From positions 1,922,001 through 1,986,000 of the forward strand of contig CAWGLY010000005.1 in NCBI GenBank assembly GCA_963823505.1: a DNA stretch of 64,000 nucleotides. The letters run 5' to 3'. Shown here in pieces: positions 27,440-35,856 of this stretch (the stretch's first letter is position 1; each line of letters starts with the position of its first letter). This DNA comes from DATHZQ01 sp963823505 (GTDB lineage Bacteria; Actinomycetota; Acidimicrobiia; Spongiisociales; UBA5794). Both the position numbers and the translations under genes were made by a program. The notes under the pieces are model-generated. The model did no database searches. It was not told where the DNA came from and saw only the letters and a list, made by a program, of their open reading frames with translations.

Positions 27440-28564
27440 CTACTCGTCGCTTGCGCCGTCCGCCCGATTTGAACCGTGCAGCCGCCTGCCAAAGCGGCGG
27501 ACCTGCGGTTCGCGAAGCCCCGGCCCGGAGCGGTCCGACGTCCACGGCGCCACCGGCGCCATCACGATTTCCGCCAGAGCCAGGAGGACGGTGTCGTAGT
27601 TCACCCGCCACCCGGCAAAGTCACGCCAGGCTTGCTCGCGATCCGGTTTCAGCGGCACGCCCTCCGCCGCCAGACGTTCCCACACCTGATCGAACTCATG
27701 GCGGGTGATCGAAATCGGATCGGTGGGAGCAGGGTCGGGGTCGAATTCGATGCCGAAGAACAGCGCAATTCGCCTGAGGGCAAGGAACCCGGCTCGCAAG
27801 CACACCCCCGGCGGCCCGATCTCGACTACCGGCGTGCAGGACACGTAGAGCGCCGCCGAGTCGAGCACGGTCCCAGCGGCAACGACCCACGAACGCTCGG
27901 GCTGTGGGGAGCGAAAGAACGTCAGCGCCGGGTAGCTGGTGTGGCTCTCTTCGAGTTCGGCGAACCATCGCTCCCACGCCAGCCACGTCGGCCCCAGGTC
28001 GTCGAGCCAACCGATGCGGTGATGCCGTTCCAGGAACTCGGCGGCGCTCGGCGGGTTGCCGGCCCGGACTTCGAGCAGCGCCACCTCGGCTTCCCGCCGC
28101 GAGAACGCCCCGTACATCGAGGGGAGATACGTCACCATCAGCGCCGCAAGAAACAAGCCAAAGCCCGCCTCGCTGAACGAAAGCACGTCTTCCGCAAAGG
28201 TCTTGGCGTTGGCAAACCCCAGCGTTGTGAGCGAGGAGCCGCTGAGATGGAACGCCTCGGCCAGGGAGAAGTCTCCAATGGCGAAGAACATCCCCATGTA
28301 CCCGGTGAGCACGAGCACGAGCCACACGCCAGGCAGCGCAACCAGCGCCACCGGCGCATACAACGCCATCACCCGATCACGCGTGGCATAGGTGCGACGC
28401 TCGTGGGCAAGGATCCAAAACGGGACACGAAGCGCCCGAAACACCCACCGCGTGATGGCGACCTGCGCACTTCGCGGCAGGATGACGGTGCGGATCGCCG
28501 ACAAGAGCGTCCATCCAACGAGGGCGAACCCCGCGCAGAACAGCAGCACTTCGAGGATGGTCAT
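27440..28564 (-). CDS. Membrane protein with channel-like pore loop
   Basis: This 374-aa protein has an N-terminal membrane segment (ILEVLLFCAGFALVGWTLL), then a pair of long hydrophobic helices (about 75-105 and 145-170) separated by LSGSSLTTLGFANA. That loop resembles the pore helix and TTxGxG filter of potassium channels, with Ala in place of the last Gly. The C-terminal 200 residues are soluble. I cannot name a family. The ATG at 28564 is preceded by TAGGCT at 8 nt. It is divergent from the selenoprotein gene, 39 bp between starts. Confidence 0.65.
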   Translation of the reverse strand: MTILEVLLFCAGFALVGWTLLSAIRTVILPRSAQVAITRWVFRALRVPFWILAHERRTYATRDRVMALYAPVALVALPGVWLVLVLTGYMGMFFAIGDFSLAEAFHLSGSSLTTLGFANAKTFAEDVLSFSEAGFGLFLAALMVTYLPSMYGAFSRREAEVALLEVRAGNPPSAAEFLERHHRIGWLDDLGPTWLAWERWFAELEESHTSYPALTFFRSPQPERSWVVAAGTVLDSAALYVSCTPVVEIGPPGVCLRAGFLALRRIALFFGIEFDPDPAPTDPISITRHEFDQVWERLAAEGVPLKPDREQAWRDFAGWRVNYDTVLLALAEIVMAPVAPWTSDRSGPGLREPQVRRFGRRLHGSNRADGASDE

Positions 28565-28603
28565 GAGCGTCGAGCCTACCGGCGACGGTATCGTCCCAGC
28601 GCG

Positions 28604-29197
28604 ATGCCGTACATCGACGAGGTCCACCCAGACGATGCCGACCCGGTTGCCAAACGGGAGTACGACAAAGCCATGCGCCGGGCCGGACGCATCTGGAACA
28701 TCGTCTCCATCATGAGCCCCAACGGCGAGATCATGCGCGACTCGATGCGCCTGTATGGAGCGTCGATGTTTGGCGACTCGCCGCTCTCCAGAGCGCAGCG
28801 GGAGATGATTGCGGTCGTCACTTCGCAGGTGAACGAATGCCACTACTGAATCAGGGCGCACCTGCACGACCTCCGGTCGGAGGTCCCGGCGACCACTGAA
28901 GCGCAGGCGATGATCGACCGCTTCGCCGTCGACTGGCGCACGGCAGGTCTGGACGATCCGACGGCTGCACTGCTGGCGTACACCGAGAAGCTCACGAGAA
29001 CACCGGGAGAGTGCGGCGCCGACGACGTCGATGCGCTCCGCGCTGCGGGATGGAGCGACAGGGCCATCCACGATGCCACCCAAGTGTGCAGCTACTTCAA
29101 TTACATCAACCGCATCGCCGACGGTCTCGGCGTCGCACCGGAGGACTGGATCGACGAGTTGGGGCGGCCCTTCGACGGCCACGCAGTTGAAAGCTGA
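28604..29197 (+). CDS. Candidate selenoprotein: AhpD/peroxidase-related family with C79-H-Y-Sec82
   Basis: Read through one in-frame TGA (28847-28849), this is a 197-residue carboxymuconolactone-decarboxylase/AhpD-type protein. Residues 1-81 (PYIDEVHPDDADPVAKREYD, SRAQREMIAVVTSQVNE) and 83-197 (IRAHLHDLRSE, CSYFNYINRIADGLG) match the peroxidase-related enzymes of this family in one frame. The TGA replaces exactly the second Cys of the redox CxxC, giving CHYU. AhpD-like selenoproteins with CxxU are known from marine metagenomes. A perfect hairpin with a GGUC loop follows at 28868-28885. The protein would reduce peroxides or disulfides in the cytosol. The alternative is a nonsense pseudogene. 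Sel machinery is not in the window. Confidence 0.75.
28868..28885 (+). promoter_or_regulatory. Putative bacterial SECIS hairpin
   Basis: GACCTCC-GGTC-GGAGGTC is a perfect 7-bp stem with a GGUC tetraloop, 25 nt from the end of the TGA to the loop. Bacterial SECIS elements lie just downstream of the UGA inside the coding region and present G/U bases in a small apical loop (GGUC in Escherichia coli fdhF). Distance and loop fit; binding by SelB is inferred. Confidence 0.6.
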
Positions 29198-29229
29198 CCG
29201 CTGGGTTCAGCCTGTTGCACCGACCCGCT

Positions 29230-29916
29230 TCACTCGAGCAACCGCACGGACTCCAGCCACGCCCCGAACAGCTCCCCTGCGATGGCTTCGCTCTCCGCGC
29301 GGTGGTCGGCGAGTCTGCGGAGGAGCTCGTCCGGTTCGACACCTGCGTTACGAAGCCTGTCTGCGCCGATCGAGGGAACCCAGCTCTCCACGATCTCCGG
29401 CGTGACCTCCGGGTGCGGCTGGATCCCGACCGCCGAGCCGAGTCGGAACGCCTGCCGGTATGCGTCGCTCTCGGCCAGGAGAACGGCACCGGGCGGAAGA
29501 TCCCACGTGTCTTCGTGCAGGGTCAGGACCGGTTCACCGAGAAACCGTGCGATCGGGTCGCTGCGACCAGCATCGGTGAGCGTGCAGGGTCCAAACTGCA
29601 CCTCGAACGACGGCGCCTGATAGGCGGCACCGCCGAGCGCGTCCGCCAGCAGCTGGCACCCGAGGCAGATTCCGAGCACCGGCACCGCAGCCCCGACCGC
29701 TTTGCGCAGCATGGCCTTCTCCGCAACGAGGAACGGATACTCCTCCTCGTCGTATGCCCCCATGACCCCGCCGAGCACAACGATCCCGTCACAGTCGGAC
29801 GGATCGGGAACGGCATCACCCCGATCGATGCGCACCACGACGGCATCATCACCGAGCACGGCTCCCAGATATCCAGGAGGAGCAATCTCGTTGTGCTGGA
29901 GAACGACGATCCGCAT
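29230..29916 (-). CDS. Class I glutamine amidotransferase-like protein
   Basis: This 228-aa protein has the GATase1 fold of GMP-synthase type. The nucleophile elbow is LGICLGCQLLADALGG and the catalytic His-Glu pair is in QPHPEVTPE. The start MRIVVLQHNEIAPPG and LGGVMGAYDEEEYPFL are typical of stand-alone members annotated as GMP synthase-like or gamma-glutamyl hydrolase-like. No synthetase domain is attached, so the true substrate is unknown. TAACGT lies 7 nt before the ATG. Confidence 0.82.
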   Translation of the reverse strand: MRIVVLQHNEIAPPGYLGAVLGDDAVVVRIDRGDAVPDPSDCDGIVVLGGVMGAYDEEEYPFLVAEKAMLRKAVGAAVPVLGICLGCQLLADALGGAAYQAPSFEVQFGPCTLTDAGRSDPIARFLGEPVLTLHEDTWDLPPGAVLLAESDAYRQAFRLGSAVGIQPHPEVTPEIVESWVPSIGADRLRNAGVEPDELLRRLADHRAESEAIAGELFGAWLESVRLLE

Positions 29917-29951
29917 CGGGTAGACGTTAGGTCCCGCAGCAGTGCCGGGGG

Positions 29952-29986
29952 GAGGGCAAACCTGACCGACCGAGTTCTTTGCCCTC
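29952..29986 (-). terminator. Hairpin downstream of the acyl-CoA synthetase gene
   Basis: GAGGGCAAA (29952-29960) pairs perfectly with TTTGCCCTC (29978-29986) across 17 nt, immediately after the stop of the minus-strand gene ending at 29991. Two further small palindromes occur in that gene's last codons. It is a likely terminator, though without a T-tract. Confidence 0.45.
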
Positions 29987-29990
29987 TCTG

Positions 29991-31862
29991 TCAGCGAGGG
30001 GAATCTTGCGATCCGTGGAGTTGCGAAGCAACTCCCAAGGAACCCGCAGGGTTCCCGTACTGATCTCGCAGCTTGCGGCGCATGACCTTTGCACTGGCGG
30101 TGCGGGGGAGGGCGCCGATGAAGACGATGTCGTGGATTTTGAACAGCGGGTTGAGCTCGTTGCGGATGGCCTGCTGCATCTCGGCCCTGAGTGCGTCACG
30201 GTTGGGCTCGAACGGTGGCTGGGGCACCACGTAGATGACGAGCCGGCTAGGGCCGCCGCCGGGAGGTGCCACGGCGACAGCTGCCACCTCGACCACACCT
30301 TCGGTCTCGCCCACCACCCGTTCCAGCTCGGCAGAGGAGACCTTGATCCCGCCCAAGTTCATCGTGTCGTCGATCCGACCTTGGGCCCGGTAGTAGCCGC
30401 CGGGGAGCCGTTCGATGTGATCGCCGTGGCGGCGCAACACCTCTCCCCCATGCCACGGCACCCCGTCGTGGTACACCTCGTGATGATCACGGTTGATCAG
30501 CTCGGTGCTGAGGCCGATCGACGGTGGCACGAGAAACACCTCGCCGCTGTCGGCATCGTCCCCGTCGTCATCGAGGATCCGCAGCGCCAATCCGAGCGCT
30601 GGGGTGGTGAACGTCGCGGGCACTGCGGGCTGCACCATGGTCCCCGTGATGTAGCCGCCGCCGATCTCGGTGCCGCCGCAGTACTCGATCACCGGGACGC
30701 CACCGGCGAGGTTCATCAGGTAGCGCATGTCGTCGGCGTTCGACGCCTCGCCCGTCGAGCTGAACCGGCGAACCGCACGCCAGTCGAGACCCTCCATGCA
30801 GCCGCTCGCCCTCCATGCCGCGACGAGGCTCGGCACCACCCCGAGCATCGTCACCCCGGCGTCCATCACAAACCGCCCGAAATCCTCGCCGGTCGGGGCA
30901 TCGTCGTGCAGGGCCATCGTGGCGCCGTTGATCAGCGAGGCGTAGATGAGCCAGGGGCCCATCATCCATCCGAGGTTGGTCGGCCAGGCCACCACGTCGC
31001 TGCTCCCGATGTCGTGGTGGAGGTGGGCATCCATCGCCGCCTTGAGCGGTGTGAGCTGCGACCACGGGATGGCTTTCGGCTCACCGGTGGTGCCCGACGA
31101 GAAGAGGACATTGGTGTGACGGTCGGGAGGAGTCGCCGCCGGTTCGCATGTGGCGTCGTCTCCGAGGAAGGCCGCCCACCACCGATCACCCGCTTCGAGC
31201 CTCAGATCGGCGCCGGTGTCGACCACGATACGCAGGGCCGGACCAGCAGCGACAACCTTCTCGTACATGGGCAGCGTGCGCCCTGCCCGGTGGATGACGT
31301 CCTGGGTGACGACGCCGCGAGCGCCCGTGATGCGCAGCCGGGTGGCGATTTCGTGGGGGGCGAAGCTGTCGGCGATGGAGACGACGACCCCGCCAAAGGC
31401 AACGATGCCGAGGTAGGCGTACACCGACTCGACGGTCATCGGCATCGCGATCGCGATGCGGTCTCCGGCCACAAAACCCGCCTCCAGCAGACCGTTGGTG
31501 ACTCGATCGACGTGGGACCGCAGCTCGTCGTAGGTCACCCGATGGAGTTCGTCATCACGCCGGAACACGATGGCATGATCGTCTCCCGGGGCAGTGAAAC
31601 AGGACTCGACGATGCTCAGCCTGGCGCCGGGCAGCCAGCGAGGATGCTCGGCCCCTTGCGTTGCGTCGAGAATGGAGGACGGAGCGGTCCTGAACACGAC
31701 GCCAAGTCGATCGATGACCGCTCCCCAGAAGCCGGCACGATCGTCGATGGACCATCGATACAGGGCGTCGTAGCCGTCGAGCCCCAGTTCGGCCGCCAAG
31801 TGCGTGACGTGTGCGTTGGCGATCGTCTCTGGGTCGGGTGTCCACGCTGGTTCGAGCACCAT
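29991..31862 (-). CDS. AMP-forming acyl-CoA synthetase (acetyl/acetoacetyl-CoA synthetase-like)
   Basis: This 623-aa ANL-superfamily enzyme activates a carboxylic acid to acyl-CoA through acyl-AMP. The N-terminal cap (YRWSIDDRAGFWGAVIDRLG) is the kind found in acetoacetyl- and acetyl-CoA synthetases. The P-loop is LFSSGTTGEPKAIPWS, then YCGGTEIGGGYITG, and the C-terminal hinge and lysine region YRAQGRIDDTMNLGGIKVSS ends near the KVMRRKLRDQ lysine. Substrate could be acetate, acetoacetate or another short acid. The last 20 residues are low-complexity and overlap palindromes, so the native stop may have been displaced. It is divergent from the MFS gene. Confidence 0.85.
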   Translation of the reverse strand: MVLEPAWTPDPETIANAHVTHLAAELGLDGYDALYRWSIDDRAGFWGAVIDRLGVVFRTAPSSILDATQGAEHPRWLPGARLSIVESCFTAPGDDHAIVFRRDDELHRVTYDELRSHVDRVTNGLLEAGFVAGDRIAIAMPMTVESVYAYLGIVAFGGVVVSIADSFAPHEIATRLRITGARGVVTQDVIHRAGRTLPMYEKVVAAGPALRIVVDTGADLRLEAGDRWWAAFLGDDATCEPAATPPDRHTNVLFSSGTTGEPKAIPWSQLTPLKAAMDAHLHHDIGSSDVVAWPTNLGWMMGPWLIYASLINGATMALHDDAPTGEDFGRFVMDAGVTMLGVVPSLVAAWRASGCMEGLDWRAVRRFSSTGEASNADDMRYLMNLAGGVPVIEYCGGTEIGGGYITGTMVQPAVPATFTTPALGLALRILDDDGDDADSGEVFLVPPSIGLSTELINRDHHEVYHDGVPWHGGEVLRRHGDHIERLPGGYYRAQGRIDDTMNLGGIKVSSAELERVVGETEGVVEVAAVAVAPPGGGPSRLVIYVVPQPPFEPNRDALRAEMQQAIRNELNPLFKIHDIVFIGALPRTASAKVMRRKLRDQYGNPAGSLGVASQLHGSQDSPR

Positions 31863-31930
31863 GCCCTCATCTCACCGGCTGGCAGTCGAGCGTAGTCGCC
31901 GACGCTGCGGCGACGGTGCAGAATGCTGCG

Positions 31931-33406
31931 ATGACAGCGGAACGACGGCGCCGCCACCCTGCGTGGTGGGGAGGACGGGCGCACGTCGCCGCCACGGTGG
32001 TCGTGTTTGTCACCCTCGCCAGTCTCGACAACGCCGCCGCCGCGGTGATCCCTGCGATGGTCTTGCCCGTCAGTGAGGCGCTGGATGCCAGCGAGGCGGC
32101 CATCGGTTTCCTCACCGCCACGGTGATCCTCATCACGGCCCTGACCGCCACCGCTTGGGGGTACTGGAGCGATCGCGGGAGCCGCAAGCGACTCCTGTTC
32201 CTCGGCACGCTGGTGTGGGCGGCCGGGGCGGGCCTCTCGGCGACTGCCACGACCTTCTGGCAGCTCTTTCTGTTCCAGGTCATCCTCGCCGTCGGCCTCG
32301 GATCGATCGCATCTGTCGGCTTCGCCGTGATCACCGACTTCGTGGCACCCAAACGCCGCGGACTCGCCATGAGCTTCTGGGGTCTTTCCCAAGGTGTCGG
32401 CGGCCTTGTTGGCGGGCTTCTGGCCAGCCAGCTCGGGGCGGGCGATTTCCGCAGGCCGTTGGCGGTGATCGCCGTTCTCGGCGTGATCTTTGCGGTGATG
32501 TACCTGTTCACCTTCGATGCGCCCCGGGGGTTCAAGGAGCCCGAGTTGGCCGATCTGTATGCAAGCGGCCGGGACTACGAGTACCGGATCGACCGCAAGC
32601 AGGTCCCGTTGCTGTTCAAGACCCGCACCAACATCTGGCTGGTCCTCCAAGGGCTGAGCGCCCAGTTCGCCTACGGGTCGCTGATCTGGGTGCCGCTGCT
32701 GTACCAGGAGAAGGTGATCGCCCAGGGCTACGACGTGGCAACCGCCACCAAGGTCGGGGGGCTGCTCGGAGCGATATTCCAGCTTGGTGGGTTGTTCTCC
32801 ATCATCGCCGGCCACGTCGGAGATCGGCTCCAGCAGCGAACATTGAGCGGCCGTGCCTACCTCAGCGCCGCAGGGATCCTGGGCGCCATCCCCTTCTTCA
32901 TCACCTTCTTCTTCGTTCCGCTCCGCGGCCTCGAGGTGACCAACGGCGCCAGCACCGCAACTCTGGTCCCCGAGGTTCTGGCTCAGCTGGTCACCAACCC
33001 GTGGGTGACGACGGCGCTCCTCCTCTCGCTTGCGGCCCTGGCGTTGACGGGAGCCGACTCGCCCAACTGGTTTGCGTTGATCTCCGACGTCAACTTGCCG
33101 GAACACCGCGGCACGGTGTTCGGTCTCGGCAACCTGGCCAACGGAGTCGGCCGCTCGGCAGGCAATGCCATGACGGGAGCGCTTGCGGGCACGATCTCGA
33201 CCGCCTTCCCGCCGCCCCTGAACTGGGCGATAGGGCTCACGACCTTCCAGGTGTTCTTCCTGCCGACGGGCTATTGCTACTGGAAGGCGGCCGGCACCTG
33301 TCCGACCGATATCACCACCGTTCGTGACACGCTTGCGGCCAGAGGTCACCCCGGCTCCGGCCCCCGACCCACGGCGACCCCCGGCGCGGGCGGCGACCTC
33401 CAGTAG
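31931..33406 (+). CDS. Major facilitator superfamily transporter
   Basis: This 491-aa membrane protein has about 12 helices and the MFS loop motif in WGYWSDRGSRKRLLFLG. The long central loop (about 195-230, including DRKQVPLLFKTRTNIWL) separates two six-helix halves. The C-terminal half contains DSPNWFALISDVNLPEHRGT, a motif seen in sugar-acid or hexuronate-type carriers. Substrate not assignable. CAGAAT lies 6 nt before the ATG at 31931, suggesting a leaderless start, and the gene precedes the glycan operon by 13 bp, so it could be transcribed with it. Confidence 0.85.
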   Translation: MTAERRRRHPAWWGGRAHVAATVVVFVTLASLDNAAAAVIPAMVLPVSEALDASEAAIGFLTATVILITALTATAWGYWSDRGSRKRLLFLGTLVWAAGAGLSATATTFWQLFLFQVILAVGLGSIASVGFAVITDFVAPKRRGLAMSFWGLSQGVGGLVGGLLASQLGAGDFRRPLAVIAVLGVIFAVMYLFTFDAPRGFKEPELADLYASGRDYEYRIDRKQVPLLFKTRTNIWLVLQGLSAQFAYGSLIWVPLLYQEKVIAQGYDVATATKVGGLLGAIFQLGGLFSIIAGHVGDRLQQRTLSGRAYLSAAGILGAIPFFITFFFVPLRGLEVTNGASTATLVPEVLAQLVTNPWVTTALLLSLAALALTGADSPNWFALISDVNLPEHRGTVFGLGNLANGVGRSAGNAMTGALAGTISTAFPPPLNWAIGLTTFQVFFLPTGYCYWKAAGTCPTDITTVRDTLAARGHPGSGPRPTATPGAGGDLQ

Positions 33407-33419
33407 CGTGGAGCCGCAC

Positions 33420-35021
33420 ATGACCGACCCCGACAGAACCGCCGAACTGGAGCAGCTGCTGCGCGATGAACGTGCGCTGCGCCACGCTGCGGAGAGCCGT
33501 GTCGCTGCGCTCACCGACCAAGCCGCCATCTGGAGGGCAAGGGCGGACGAACGCGCGGAACGCATCGACCGTCTCCTCGCCGGCCAAGACGCACCTGCCG
33601 TCCGCCGCTGGGTGGGTTCTGTCAGACGCGCCTGGCGGCTTGAAGGCGCTACAGCCGAAGGGGACGCTCCACAACACCTCCCCGACTCGGCCCCGACCCC
33701 GACCTACCCGGTGGTCCGCGTTGCCGCCGCCGTCACCTCCCCCGAACTCGGTGCCGTCATGGCCACCATGGACGCGGTCCCTCTCGATCGTGAGGGGCTC
33801 GCCGAGGCGGATCTCGTGGTGATCGAGCCCTCCGGATACCCGGACCTCCCGTCCGAGAACCGCCACGAGCTCGAGACATGGGCGGCGACGCCGGGCCGGT
33901 CCCCGCTCGTCATCGCCGGCGACGACGTCCCCGCACCACTCGATCGGCTCATCACCCCGAGAGACGTGGCCACCAGACTGGCAGGGTCGTTCGATCCGCG
34001 GCGACATCACCCGGGCGTGCGACCGGAAGCGTCCAGTGAGCGCACCGAAGCCGTGCCGCGTGACGGTGCGACCATTCACACCGGCGAGACCGGGCCCGTC
34101 GCCGTCAGCAATGCCACCGCGTTGCTGGCCCGACCCCCGACGTGGCTGATCGACCTCGCCGCATCAGGGGTCCCGATCGCGGGCGGCGATCTCGGCCAAC
34201 TCGCCGACCTCGACGCTCTCGGCACGGCGGCCCGCCGCTGGGCGTACCGGCACCATGCACCGTGGGAGCGCGCCAGAGCCCTGCTCGCCCTCGCAGGCGT
34301 CGCCGCCCCCGACCCCACGCCTCGGGTCGCCGGAATCCTGGTGTCGCATAGGCCGGACGACCTCCCCGGCGCCATCGCAAGGTTCCTTCGCCAAACGCAC
34401 CCGGTCACGGAGCTCGTTGTCGGCGTCCACGGCGCCGCTCCACCTGCCGCAGTCGCCGATGCGCTCACCGCGGCAGCCATCCCCACCACATTGCTGTCCT
34501 TCGATACTGGGCTCTCGCTCGGCGAATGCCTCAACCGAGCCATTGACGCCACCTCGGCGCCGGTCCTCGCCAAGATCGACGACGACGACCACTACGGCCC
34601 GGGGTATCTCGAAGATGCCGTCCATGCCCTCCACTACTCCGGTGCCGCCATCATCGGCAAGGGCGCCCAGTTCACCTACGTGGCGTCGGCAGACCGCACG
34701 GTCCTGCGGAGGTCTCGGCAAGAAGAGACCTTCATCGAAGGGTCCCCGACGGGCGCCACCTTGGTGTTCCGCCGGAGCATCTGGGAACGGGTCGGGTTCC
34801 CCCATCGGCCTCGCCGGGTCGACGTGCTGTTCCTCCGGGGAGCTCGCCGCGTTGGCGCCGACGTCTATGCCAACTCCCGGTGGGAGTTCTGTTACGTGCG
34901 CCGCGGCAACGCTCACACCTGGACCACGGACGATCAGACGTTCCTTGCCGGAAGCGCCGCGGCATGGGACGGGTTCCACCCCGAGCGCGTCGAGGTGCCT
35001 GATGTCGTCGTCCCCGCCTGA
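33420..35021 (+). CDS. GT2-type glycosyltransferase with N-terminal coiled coil
   Basis: This 533-aa protein begins with a charged coiled coil (LEQLLRDERALRHAAESR, ERAERIDRLLAG). A poorly conserved middle part is followed at about 300-480 by a GT-A core: VAGILVSHRPDDLPGAI, then the metal-binding KIDDDDHYGPGYLEDAV. Sugar donor and acceptor are unknown. It is the first of five same-strand genes (33.4-41.4 kb) with overlapping or near-touching ends. The next gene starts 20 bases inside this one. Confidence 0.78.
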   Translation: MTDPDRTAELEQLLRDERALRHAAESRVAALTDQAAIWRARADERAERIDRLLAGQDAPAVRRWVGSVRRAWRLEGATAEGDAPQHLPDSAPTPTYPVVRVAAAVTSPELGAVMATMDAVPLDREGLAEADLVVIEPSGYPDLPSENRHELETWAATPGRSPLVIAGDDVPAPLDRLITPRDVATRLAGSFDPRRHHPGVRPEASSERTEAVPRDGATIHTGETGPVAVSNATALLARPPTWLIDLAASGVPIAGGDLGQLADLDALGTAARRWAYRHHAPWERARALLALAGVAAPDPTPRVAGILVSHRPDDLPGAIARFLRQTHPVTELVVGVHGAAPPAAVADALTAAAIPTTLLSFDTGLSLGECLNRAIDATSAPVLAKIDDDDHYGPGYLEDAVHALHYSGAAIIGKGAQFTYVASADRTVLRRSRQEETFIEGSPTGATLVFRRSIWERVGFPHRPRRVDVLFLRGARRVGADVYANSRWEFCYVRRGNAHTWTTDDQTFLAGSAAAWDGFHPERVEVPDVVVPA

Positions 35022-35856
35022 GGTCGGGCGTGTCCGCAGGATGTTCCGCCGCAAGGCCAAACCGGGATCACCCGCGTCGCCACGTCCAGACCGGCCACCG
35101 GTGGAGTCTGCGGCGCCACCTTCACCGGCTCATGACGGCGCACGGATCGGCCGCATCACCTCGTCGTTCCACCTTGCTCGCCTCGCCGCCTGGGAGGTTC
35201 CCCTGCATCCCAACCGGATCGACGACGTTCTCGCCGGTGTCGACGCGCTCGTCATCGATGCGTCTGCGGCACTCGGCGCATCGGTGTGGGCGGGTCTGGG
35301 AGGACCTGCCGCGTCGACCGCGACCCGCGCCGTCGAGGCGATCATCGCCGCCGTCACTGCACGCGGCGGGGCGGTCGTGTTCCGCTGGGATCTGGGAGCC
35401 GGGGCGCAAGCCGAAACGCAACTCATCCCGCTGGCCGGGCGGGCCGCGCTCCAGGTCGCCGCCCCACACAGCCCGCGAGCCGACGATCTCCCCGTGCTGC
35501 CCCACGGCGTTGCCGGCGCAGTCTTCACCGCAGGCGGCAGCCACGACCACGGTTTGGGCATGCTGGCCTCCGACGCCCTCGCCGGTTGGACGGACCCGGC
35601 ACCGGACGCCGAAGCCGTACCGGATCATGCCTCCACGATCGGTCCGGCAGCACTCGCCGATCCGCATCGGCTGGCGACGTGGCTGGGCACGATCCGGACG
35701 CTTGCCCTTCCCCAGCCCCTCACGCCGCTGACGTACCAACTCGGCGCCGAAGCGATCGCGTGCGGGGTGATCCTCGACGATGAGGTCTCCGCCGAGGTGA
35801 CGACACACCAGCAGGTGCGTGACGAGCTGGAACACCTCACGGCCGGTGCAACATGA
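35002..35856 (+). CDS. Unknown protein of the glycan operon
   Basis: This 284-aa protein has no recognised catalytic motif. It has a basic N-terminus with RRMFRRKAKPG, a Pro-rich linker, then a likely Rossmann-like stretch (DDVLAGVDALVIDASAALGA, GAVVFRWDLGAG). The ATG at 35002 overlaps the preceding gene by 20 bp; an internal ATG at 35041 is an alternative start. Its context between two glycosyltransferases implies a role in building a surface glycan, perhaps as an inactive GT-like partner. Confidence 0.6.
   Translation: MSSSPPEVGRVRRMFRRKAKPGSPASPRPDRPPVESAAPPSPAHDGARIGRITSSFHLARLAAWEVPLHPNRIDDVLAGVDALVIDASAALGASVWAGLGGPAASTATRAVEAIIAAVTARGGAVVFRWDLGAGAQAETQLIPLAGRAALQVAAPHSPRADDLPVLPHGVAGAVFTAGGSHDHGLGMLASDALAGWTDPAPDAEAVPDHASTIGPAALADPHRLATWLGTIRTLALPQPLTPLTYQLGAEAIACGVILDDEVSAEVTTHQQVRDELEHLTAGAT

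Noticed and set aside
28604..29197. AhpD-like gene as two fragments or a nonsense pseudogene
   Set aside because: Both sides of the single TGA stay in frame and conserved, the TGA sits at the redox cysteine, and a GGUC-loop hairpin follows. Selenocysteine is the simpler reading, though not proven.
29979..31895. 638-residue open frame on the plus strand
   Set aside because: It lies opposite the acyl-CoA synthetase gene, is rich in His/Arg/Gly/Asp and has no recognisable domain, as expected for an antisense shadow in GC-rich DNA.
31616..33565. 649-residue open frame on the minus strand opposite the MFS gene
   Set aside because: Low-complexity composition without hydrophobic helices or motifs, while the plus strand encodes a clear 12-helix transporter.
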